Shown in pieces: positions 14,264-20,477 of a stretch of DNA of 20,477 bases; within the stretch, counting starts at the first letter, position 1, and each line of letters opens with the position of its first letter. Location: NCBI GenBank assembly GCA_036655715.1, contig JAVVPO010000041.1, positions 1-20,477 on the forward strand, in the 5' to 3' direction. The notes under the pieces were generated by a model. That model searched no databases, was not told where the DNA came from, and saw only the letters and a program-made list of their open reading frames with translations. A program made the position numbers and the translations under genes. This DNA comes from JAVVPO01 sp036655715 (GTDB lineage: Bacteria; Bacillota; Clostridia; Lachnospirales; Cellulosilyticaceae).

Positions 14264-15154
14264 ATGAATTTGCAATTTTTTATAGGGCCAATAGTAGGCG
14301 GTTTAATTGGATATATTACAAATGGGATAGCAATCAAAATGTTGTTTAGGCCATTAAACCCTATTTATATATTTGGAAAGAAAGTACCTTTTACACCAGG
14401 GATTATTCCAAAGGAAAGAGATCGCATAGCCCATAGCATAGGGCAAGTGGTGGGCAAAGAACTTATTAACCAAGAAACATTAAGAGAAAATTTACTTTCA
14501 CAAGAAATGTATGTGAAGATAGAACGTAGTATTAATGAATGGTTTATTGCAAAGAAACAATCTAAAGAAACTGTAAGAGAAGTACTATGCGGATTGGCTA
14601 GTGAAAAGACAGTAGATACTGTATCTGCGGCGCTCAAGAATAAAGTATCTGGAGTAGCTTATGAAAAGATTGTTGATTTAGAGCTAGGGGGAGTACTTGC
14701 AGAAAGTGCTTGTCATGAAATCAAAGGGAATCTTGGGGCGCTTGCAATGTTTCTAAATGATGCCCTCATTGATACTGCAAAACTGAAGCTAGAACAAATT
14801 ATTAATGATATGATTAAGGAAAAAGCTGGAGATATTATAGGCGAAGTGGTAGAAAAAGAAGGAGAGCAGCTCTTAGATAGGCAGATTCAAGAGATAGCTA
14901 ATCAGTTTGAAGATGAATTACCAAAGATTAAGTATATCCTTCTGAAACAATATCAGATAATTATAGAGAAACAATTACAGACAATGTTAGATAGCATAGA
15001 TATTCCTCATATTGTAGAAGAAAAGATAAAAGCTTTTGATATGTTAGAACTTGAGAAGCTTATATTTGAAATCATGGGGAAAGAGTTACGTGCTATTATA
15101 TGGCTGGGTGCTTTACTGGGTATGATTATGGGAATTGTGATGAGTATTTTTTAG
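14264..15154 (+). CDS. DUF445 family membrane protein (YheB-like)
   Basis: This 296-residue protein is anchored at both ends, and its function is not established. A hydrophobic N-terminus (about 5-27) runs into the family signature GYITNGIAIKMLFRP, followed by FTPGIIPKERDRIAHSIGQVVGKELI. The central part (about 70-265) is long, charged and helical. The last 22 residues (IIWLGALLGMIMGIVMSIF) form a second membrane segment. This matches PF04286, seen in Bacillus YheB and relatives. AGGAGG (14251-14256) is 7 bases before the ATG. The gene has its own candidate promoter and is followed by a terminator that lies only about 27 bases before the helicase gene. Nothing in the neighbours points to a specific process. 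Confidence 0.88.
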   Translation: MNLQFFIGPIVGGLIGYITNGIAIKMLFRPLNPIYIFGKKVPFTPGIIPKERDRIAHSIGQVVGKELINQETLRENLLSQEMYVKIERSINEWFIAKKQSKETVREVLCGLASEKTVDTVSAALKNKVSGVAYEKIVDLELGGVLAESACHEIKGNLGALAMFLNDALIDTAKLKLEQIINDMIKEKAGDIIGEVVEKEGEQLLDRQIQEIANQFEDELPKIKYILLKQYQIIIEKQLQTMLDSIDIPHIVEEKIKAFDMLELEKLIFEIMGKELRAIIWLGALLGMIMGIVMSIF

Positions 15155-15167
15155 GAAATGAAGAGTT

Positions 15168-15213
15168 AAACCTACTTGAGGCCAAAGAAGTATGGCACTA
15201 AGTAGGTTTTTTG
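15168..15213 (+). terminator. Intrinsic terminator between the DUF445 and helicase genes
   Basis: AAACCTACTT pairs with AAGTAGGTTT, with an inner GCCA/TGGC helix, and ends in a run of six T. The helicase ribosome binding site (GGAGA, 15229-15233) is 16 bases further on. Confidence 0.88.
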
Positions 15214-15239
15214 TGAGATAGAAGAAATGGAGACCAAGT

Positions 15240-17465
15240 ATGAACCAATATGAAGAGATATTAGAAATAGAAAAAGCTTATCTCAATCAAGTTGTGGAAT
15301 TCTTAGAAGAGCAGATTCAAATAGGTGATGGAAGTATACAAGAGCAGAAAAAAAATATCGTAGAACTAAGAAAAGAAATGTGGTCAGAAGGTGCGCGCAA
15401 TACAGATGAGTTTGATAGAGCGATAGAACTTAACCAATATATGACGATGGAAGCTATAGAAACCTCGCAGTATGCTCATAAACTTGAAAATCTAAGAAAA
15501 TATGAAAAAATGGTTGATAAACCTTACTTTGGTAGATTTGATTTTACAGAAGAAGATGATGATAAAGAAGAAATCTATGTAGGCTACCACAACATTATGA
15601 ATGATGAGACTTATGAGGTATTAGTCTATGACTGGAGAGCGCCCATTGCGAGTATCTTCTATAGAAGTGAGATTGGTAAAGCAAGCTATAGCGCGCCATG
15701 TGGGCAGATAGATGGAGCTGTGCATCTTAAGCGACAATATGAAATCAAAAAAAGAGAATTAGAATATTTCTTTGATTGTAGCTTGACAATTACTGATGAA
15801 ATTCTTCAGCAAGCACTAGGAAAAAATGCTTCAAGTAAGATGAAAAATATTGTAGAAACCATCCAAAAAGAGCAAGACCAAATTATTAGAAATAAAGAAA
15901 ATGATTTACTGATTGTACAAGGGGTTGCAGGAAGTGGAAAAACATCTATTGCCATGCACCGCGTAGCTTATTTACTTTACGATAGAATAGGTGATGGACT
16001 AACACATAACAATATCATGATTATATCTCCTAATAATTTATTTGGTGAGTACATCTCAAATGTCCTACCGGAACTTGGTGAAGAAAATGTTTCTCATATT
16101 ACAATAGAAGAAATCTTTGAGAAGTATTTTGGTACTAGGCCACTTATTCGTAGTCGAAATAGTCAATTAGAATATGTTATCAATAACAAGCAAAGAGATA
16201 AAGTAAGAAAAAATATTGAGTTCAAAGGATCGAATGAGTTTATTACATTACTTGATCGATTAGTGGATCATTTTGAGCATAAGATGCTGAAATTTGAAGA
16301 TATCTATTATAATGGGCAAATCATAGAGAACAAACAACTTCTTAAGAGCCAATTTCTTAATAACAAAATTAATATGCCAATTGCGAAGAGACTTAACCGA
16401 ATAGAGCAAATGATAACGGATAAATTAAAACCTTATCAAAAGAAAAAGCGTCAAATGATTGAAGCATTTCTTATCCAAAGAGGTGGTCATGAATTTGAAG
16501 AGACGAGAGCAAGTAAGCTTATTCTTGGCAGACAAAAGCAGGCAACACTTAATATACTTAAGAGTTTTACTAAGGTAGATATTCTTAACTTATATAGAAC
16601 ACTCTTTAAAGATAATCAATTATTTAATAGATTGGCTGAGGGATTAGATCTGCAGCAAGGAATGGAAGATATTATGCGTAATACTTTAAGAGGATTAAAT
16701 GGAGATAGAGTGCCTTATGAAGATGGGGTGGCATTACTCTATCTTAAACTTAAAATAGAAGGTAATAATCTCTATCCAAATATCAAGCAAGTTGTTATCG
16801 ATGAGGCGCAAGATTATTATCCAGTGCACTACAAAGTGTTTGGAGAAATCTTTAAGGGCGCACAATATACAGTACTTGGAGATGTATGCCAAACTATAGA
16901 AAAGAAAGAAAGTGAATCACTCTATGATGAAGTGATACGCTTATTAAATCCTAAAAATGCGATTAAACTTTCACTGACTAAAAGCTATAGATCTTCTTAC
17001 CAAATCAATGAGTTTAATCAAAAGCTAAGAGGCGATAATACACCTTTAGAAGCAGTTGAAAGGTATGAAGAAAAACCATTACTTAAAAAAGAAAAAAATA
17101 GCATTGAACTACAAAAACAAATTATCAATCAAGTAGAACAGTACAAAAAAGATGGTTTTGAAACCATTACTATTTTATGTAAGACTAAGGCGCAAGTTAA
17201 AGAAGTACACAGTGAATTAAGTGAAAAAATAGAGATAAGAATAGTTACAGAGCAGGACACTGTTTTAGAAAAAGGCGTACTGATTATGCCTATTTATATG
17301 GCGAAAGGATTGGAGTATGATGCAGTTATTATTTATGAAGCTAATAGCCGTGACTATCACAATGATTTTGATAAGCAACTGTTATATATTGCAGGAACGA
17401 GGGCACTTCATAGATTATCTATCTATTATACGGGTGAGATAAGTCCATTCCTTGTAGAAAATTAG
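15240..17465 (+). CDS. HelD-like superfamily 1 (UvrD/Rep-type) helicase/ATPase
   Basis: Gram-positive HelD proteins bind RNA polymerase and use ATP to help strip it from DNA and recycle it. The 741-residue product has a charged N-terminal coiled-coil arm (about 1-90), the HelD-typical VYDWRAPIASIFYR (129-142), Walker A GVAGSGKT (228-235), a helical insertion (about 300-480), motif II VVIDEAQD (518-525), motif III/IV TKSYRS (580-585), motif V MAKGLEYD (688-695) and motif VI GTRALHRL (719-726). Size is close to B. subtilis HelD (about 774, from memory). A generic UvrD-like DNA helicase is the alternative, but the N-terminal arm and DWRAP motif favour HelD. The ATG is 6 bases after GGAGA (15229-15233). 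No promoter fits between the upstream terminator and this gene, so it may rely on readthrough. Confidence 0.9.
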   Translation: MNQYEEILEIEKAYLNQVVEFLEEQIQIGDGSIQEQKKNIVELRKEMWSEGARNTDEFDRAIELNQYMTMEAIETSQYAHKLENLRKYEKMVDKPYFGRFDFTEEDDDKEEIYVGYHNIMNDETYEVLVYDWRAPIASIFYRSEIGKASYSAPCGQIDGAVHLKRQYEIKKRELEYFFDCSLTITDEILQQALGKNASSKMKNIVETIQKEQDQIIRNKENDLLIVQGVAGSGKTSIAMHRVAYLLYDRIGDGLTHNNIMIISPNNLFGEYISNVLPELGEENVSHITIEEIFEKYFGTRPLIRSRNSQLEYVINNKQRDKVRKNIEFKGSNEFITLLDRLVDHFEHKMLKFEDIYYNGQIIENKQLLKSQFLNNKINMPIAKRLNRIEQMITDKLKPYQKKKRQMIEAFLIQRGGHEFEETRASKLILGRQKQATLNILKSFTKVDILNLYRTLFKDNQLFNRLAEGLDLQQGMEDIMRNTLRGLNGDRVPYEDGVALLYLKLKIEGNNLYPNIKQVVIDEAQDYYPVHYKVFGEIFKGAQYTVLGDVCQTIEKKESESLYDEVIRLLNPKNAIKLSLTKSYRSSYQINEFNQKLRGDNTPLEAVERYEEKPLLKKEKNSIELQKQIINQVEQYKKDGFETITILCKTKAQVKEVHSELSEKIEIRIVTEQDTVLEKGVLIMPIYMAKGLEYDAVIIYEANSRDYHNDFDKQLLYIAGTRALHRLSIYYTGEISPFLVEN

Positions 17466-17477
17466 ATAAGAAATACA

Positions 17478-17528
17478 AAAACTCCCCTAGAGGCTAAAAT
17501 TATTTAGCTTCTAGGGGAGTTTTATTTT
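17478..17528 (+). terminator. Intrinsic terminator after the helicase gene
   Basis: A 21-bp stem with one G-U pair (AAAACTCCCCTAG with CTAGGGGAGTTTT, extended inward by AGGCTAAA with TTTAGCTT) is followed by T-rich sequence. Confidence 0.92.
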
Positions 17529-17541
17529 GTCTATAAGTACT

Positions 17542-17554
17542 TGGTGTCACACCA
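17542..17554. promoter_or_regulatory. Palindrome upstream of the serine hydrolase gene
   Basis: TGGTGTCACACCA has perfect 6-base arms about a central C, 18-30 bases upstream of the candidate -35 element. The shape (TGGT...ACCA) resembles operators of GntR-type regulators, but no binder is known. Confidence 0.3.
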
Positions 17555-17571
17555 TAAGATGTTTTTTTAAT

Positions 17572-17599
17572 ATTACACTATTTAAAAAATATTTATAAT
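17572..17599 (+). promoter_or_regulatory. Candidate promoter of the serine hydrolase gene
   Basis: ATTACA (17572-17577) and TATAAT (17594-17599) are 16 bases apart. A second TATAAT lies at 17602-17607. The AT-rich context makes the exact element uncertain. The leader would be about 85 bases. Confidence 0.4.
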
Positions 17600-17634
17600 G
17601 ATATAATATATAAAATGTACACTTATATACCTTG

Positions 17635-17649
17635 TTGTTAAAGTAACAA
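17635..17649. repeat. Inverted repeat in the leader of the serine hydrolase gene
   Basis: TTGTTA and TAACAA are perfect 6-base arms around AAG, downstream of the candidate promoter and about 30 bases before the ribosome binding site. It may be an operator or a weak leader hairpin. Confidence 0.3.
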
Positions 17650-17690
17650 AAAATGGATGTAATAATGGTCTAATAATAGGAGGAGAAAAG

Positions 17691-19736
17691 ATGAAAAAAT
17701 ATGCTTCAGTATATTTAGCATTAGCACTATTGGTTTCAGTAGCTAATCCAGTAACTGTGCGTGCACAGGAAGTAAAAAACATAACGGTAGAAGAGACGCA
17801 AAATTTTACAATAGAAGATAAGATAAAGACGATGGCACCAATGTTTGGGGCGCAAAGTATTCAATATGCACTCATTGATGATGGTAAAGTCATTATTTCA
17901 GGAGATACTGGCAATACAACAGATACACTATATGGTGTAGGTTCAGTGAGTAAGATGTATACGACAATGGCAGTCATGCAACTTGTAGAAAAAGGGAAAA
18001 TAGAGTTAGATAAACCACTTATTGAGTACATACCAGATTTTGTGATGGCAGATGAAAGATACAAAAAAATTACACCAAGAATGTTACTAAATCATTCTTC
18101 AGGGCTGATGGGAAGTACTTTCAAAAATACCCTTCTTTATAGTGATAATGATGAGTATGCGACAAGAGAGCTTCTTAATCAATTAAAAGAGCAGAGATTA
18201 AAAGCAGACCCAGGTGCATACTCTGTTTATTGTAATGATGGTTTTACACTTGCAGAAATTCTTGTTGAACGTGTAAGCGGAGTAAGTTTTACAGAGTATA
18301 TACATGAATTCATCACAAAACCACTTGGTTTAGAAAATACAATCACACCTAGAGAAGACTTAGCTGGTGAAAAAATAGCACTCATGTATGATGCAAATCA
18401 AATGGCTTTACCAACAGAGGTTTTAAATGCCATTGGGACAGGTGGTATTTATGCAACAGCAGAAGATTTAGCAAGGCTAGGGGAAGTGTATACAGGCACA
18501 AAAGAAGAGGTGTTATCTGAAGAGACCATAGCACTTACAATGCAGCCAGAATATCAAAAAGGCATGTGGCCAGAAGCTGGGGACAATATGCTAGGGTTTG
18601 GACTTGGATGGGATCATGTGAATGCTTATCCATTTAATGAATATGATATGCAGGCCCTTGTAAAAGGTGGAGATACCATAGGGTATCATGCAAGTCTTAT
18701 TGTATTACCTGAAGAGGATATGGTAGCAGCAGTTGTATCAACAGGTAGTGCAAGTACATACAATCAAATGATTGCAACAGATATGATTATGGGAAGATTA
18801 CAAGAACAAGGAACTATCAAAGAACTTGTAGAGGTGCCAAGTTATGGGGTACCAGGAGTACCAGTGCCCGTATCAGAAGAAGAGTTAAGTAAAGCCGGAA
18901 AATATGGCACAATGGGATCAGTACTAGACATTGATATTTTGCCAGAAGGTCAACTTAATTTGGCTTTTGTGGGAATGCCAGAACGAGGTGTACAAAGCTT
19001 TATCCATACAGGAGAGGGTGCATATATATCTGCAGATGGTAGTACAAAAGTAAGTATTGTACAAGAAGTGAATGGTGAGTTCTATTTAAGGGTAGATGCG
19101 TATGGCCAAATACCAGGAGTGGGTACAGTAGCCACTTCTGAATACCAAGGACAGAAATTAAAAGATAATCCAGTTGCACCAGAAGTACAAAAAGTGTGGG
19201 AAGCACGTGATGGTAAAAAATATTATGTGCTTGATGAGAAATATTCTTCCATAGGGCACACAAGTGAACAAAGTATGCTCATTAAGCTAGAGGAAGAAGT
19301 ACCAGGGTATGTGGCGAATATGATGATTACAGGAAAAGATGAGGCAAGAAGCATTATTCAAATCCCAGGTAACTATGGAAGAGATGTATCAGATTTACAC
19401 TTTTTTGAAAAAGATGGTGTAGAGTACCTAAAAGGTGGATGTTATTTAGCAGTAGAGGAAGAGGGGCTTCCAGTCCTTTTGCTTAAAGGTGAACAAACAA
19501 TTAAAATAGAAGAAGATGGCTATGCAAAATGGTATAAAATAGCTAAAGAAGATGCAGGGAAGGTAATTAAAGTTAAACTACCTGAAAAAGCAAGTTTTGC
19601 AATCTATGATGCAGCAGGTGGTGCAAGGACTTTCTCCACTGTATCTGGAGCAGATACAATGGATTTACCAGAGGGTGGAACTATTGTCTTCTTAGGTGAT
19701 GCGGGATCAGTCTTCAAAGTAAATGAAGTAAAATAA
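17691..19736 (+). CDS. Secreted serine hydrolase, class C beta-lactamase/PBP-like family
   Basis: This is a probable extracellular esterase or peptidase of the penicillin-recognising fold (PF00144). The 681-residue precursor begins with a signal peptide: MKKYAS, hydrophobic 7-19, likely cleavage after VRA (25), with no lipobox. The catalytic domain (about 45-385) has S85-V-S-K88 (SxxK), LLNHSSGLMG (132-141), Y180-C-N182 (YxN) and K325-G-G327, in the place of the KTG/HTG triad. The remaining 290 residues, from about 395, appear beta-rich and contain no motif I recognise; they have neither membrane anchor nor LPXTG. AGGAGG (17678-17683) is 7 bases before the ATG. It stands alone between two terminators. 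Beta-lactam hydrolysis should not be assumed, because most proteins of this layout are esterases or D-amino-acid peptidases. Confidence 0.9.
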   Translation: MKKYASVYLALALLVSVANPVTVRAQEVKNITVEETQNFTIEDKIKTMAPMFGAQSIQYALIDDGKVIISGDTGNTTDTLYGVGSVSKMYTTMAVMQLVEKGKIELDKPLIEYIPDFVMADERYKKITPRMLLNHSSGLMGSTFKNTLLYSDNDEYATRELLNQLKEQRLKADPGAYSVYCNDGFTLAEILVERVSGVSFTEYIHEFITKPLGLENTITPREDLAGEKIALMYDANQMALPTEVLNAIGTGGIYATAEDLARLGEVYTGTKEEVLSEETIALTMQPEYQKGMWPEAGDNMLGFGLGWDHVNAYPFNEYDMQALVKGGDTIGYHASLIVLPEEDMVAAVVSTGSASTYNQMIATDMIMGRLQEQGTIKELVEVPSYGVPGVPVPVSEEELSKAGKYGTMGSVLDIDILPEGQLNLAFVGMPERGVQSFIHTGEGAYISADGSTKVSIVQEVNGEFYLRVDAYGQIPGVGTVATSEYQGQKLKDNPVAPEVQKVWEARDGKKYYVLDEKYSSIGHTSEQSMLIKLEEEVPGYVANMMITGKDEARSIIQIPGNYGRDVSDLHFFEKDGVEYLKGGCYLAVEEEGLPVLLLKGEQTIKIEEDGYAKWYKIAKEDAGKVIKVKLPEKASFAIYDAAGGARTFSTVSGADTMDLPEGGTIVFLGDAGSVFKVNEVK

Positions 19737-19774
19737 ATATTTATACATAGGCTATCAAGTAATTGATAATTGTT

Positions 19775-19816
19775 AAAGGCAGCGACTTCATATGAGGTCG
19801 CTGTCTTTAGTTTTTT
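19775..19816 (+). terminator. Intrinsic terminator after the serine hydrolase gene
   Basis: CAGCGACTTCA pairs with TGAGGTCGCTG (one G-U wobble), framed by AAAG/CTTT, followed by AG and six T. It separates this gene from the convergent minus-strand gene ending at 19868. Confidence 0.9.
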
Positions 19817-19867
19817 AGTATTATTATTTGAGCTGATATTTCTAGTGCAATTTCAAGATATATTTCA

Positions 19868-20290
19868 TTAACTATGAGTAGCATTCACTCCGCTACTTAA
19901 GCTAGCACGTTCTTCTATTAAATTCTCTAGTAAATGATTGACTGTCCAAGTGAGAGAAGTAGAAGTGATGAGGGCGGTAAGGGGTCTTGGTATTCTGCAC
20001 TTTTTAAGACTTTCTAAAAAGCTGTTAACTTTAGAAGAGTCAGAAGGGTTGAAAATAATGGCTTTATGAGGTAGGCCTTGCGTATCACCTATTATCGCTT
20101 GATTGTCTAAGATATCTTGTATAACACATTCACCGTCTTTTGAGGTTAATATAATTTGGTCTCTCATACCTGTTAGATTGGCTATATTTTTAAGAAGCTG
20201 AACTTCTTTAGCGGTAAAGTTATAAAATAGAATACAGTTTCTAGGATGTATCGTTGTTTGATTTAACTCATCTATTCTTTCAAATGACAT
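19868..20290 (-). CDS. DUF3783 domain-containing protein, function unknown
   Basis: This 140-residue soluble protein is the only minus-strand gene. After about 17 N-terminal residues it reads CILFYNFTAKEVQLLKNIAN, a beta-strand then helix opening, then a GMRDQIILTS strand, a KAIIFNPSDSSKVNSFLESLK segment (about 76-96) and a C-terminal RPLTALITSTSLTWTVNHLLENLIEER (about 101-127). This order of a YNF-like opening, an IIF strand and a terminal T-x-x-x-W-T segment fits DUF3783 (PF12646), common in Clostridia. On the minus strand AAAGGAG (20299-20305) is 8 bases before the ATG, supporting the start. The two upstream-facing genes converge, with the hairpin at 19775-19816 between them. No function can be given from the sequence. 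Confidence 0.82.
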   Translation of the reverse strand: MSFERIDELNQTTIHPRNCILFYNFTAKEVQLLKNIANLTGMRDQIILTSKDGECVIQDILDNQAIIGDTQGLPHKAIIFNPSDSSKVNSFLESLKKCRIPRPLTALITSTSLTWTVNHLLENLIEERASLSSGVNATHS

Positions 20291-20477
20291 AGATAGATCT
20301 CCTTTGTGAGTATAATTATTACTTGATTATAAATACTCCTCTTAGTATACAGTATTAAGCAAAAAAATCATAGCTAGATAAGGGTATTTATAAGTAAAAG
20401 TAGAGTTTTGAAAGCATAAAGAATAGCACTTCAAAATAGAAAAACAGATTATAAATAATTAAGTAGATATTAAGTAA
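20291..20477 (-). other. AT-rich upstream region of the DUF3783 gene
   Basis: Read on the minus strand, this region holds the ribosome binding site (20299-20305) and a TATAAT hexamer (20326-20331) with only a weak -35 match near 20349-20354. No gene, RNA or repeat is apparent up to the window edge. A further promoter for a gene beyond the window cannot be excluded. Confidence 0.45.

Noticed and set aside
1..20477. CRISPR arrays, insertion sequences, prophage genes, rRNA, tRNA or riboswitches
   Set aside because: I saw no regular repeat-spacer pattern, transposase or phage protein, tRNA-like cloverleaf, or known riboswitch motif on reading the intergenic regions; a covariance-model search would be the decisive test.

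Overview
The window is low-GC, AT-rich DNA with AGGAGG-type ribosome binding sites, short intergenic gaps and strong intrinsic terminators. Together with the gene content (Nnr-Alr-MazEF, ClpC-RadA, a HelD-like helicase, DUF445 and DUF3783 proteins), this points to a Clostridia-class Firmicute, probably in or near Lachnospiraceae. I do not assign a species. I see no rRNA, tRNA, CRISPR array, insertion sequence or prophage gene. Fifteen of the sixteen genes are on the + strand.

Layout. (1) 1-3530: nnr (NAD(P)HX repair), alr (alanine racemase), then a MazE-like antitoxin and MazF toxin, closed by a terminator. This is the familiar Firmicute alr-mazEF neighbourhood, but the antitoxin lacks room for a DNA-binding domain. 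(2) 3549-7542: an AEC-family permease, a coiled-coil/zinc-ribbon protein and clpC, apparently one transcript. CtsR and McsA/B, the usual clpC partners, are absent. (3) 7573-9549: a conserved 137-residue protein of unknown function and radA. A terminator lies directly against the radA ribosome binding site, and a 49-nt perfect palindrome follows radA. (4) 9553-13782: a FadR-type GntR regulator, then a promoter-operator driving an IlvD/Edd dehydratase and a GntP permease. This looks like a small regulated sugar-acid (aldonate) uptake and dehydration module. (5) 13812-17528: a 72-residue helical protein, a DUF445 membrane protein and a HelD-like UvrD-family helicase, each followed by a terminator. 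(6) 17529-19816: a secreted serine hydrolase of the beta-lactamase/PBP-like family with a long uncharacterised C-terminal half. (7) 19868-20477: a minus-strand DUF3783 protein and its upstream region.

How the genes fit together. The first block is metabolic and stress housekeeping: cofactor repair, D-alanine supply for the wall, and an mRNA interferase with its antidote. ClpC and RadA cover protein quality control and recombination repair; their closeness matches the clpC-radA order of Bacillus, with one unknown gene between. The regulator-dehydratase-permease set is the clearest accessory system: the permease would import an aldonate and the dehydratase make a 2-keto-3-deoxy acid, with the kinase and aldolase encoded elsewhere. 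No stretch longer than 300 bases lacks a gene. I found no overtly novel multi-gene defence system. The most unusual points are the RHH-less antitoxin, the operator just downstream of the dehydratase promoter, and two terminators placed so that the next gene has no obvious promoter of its own.
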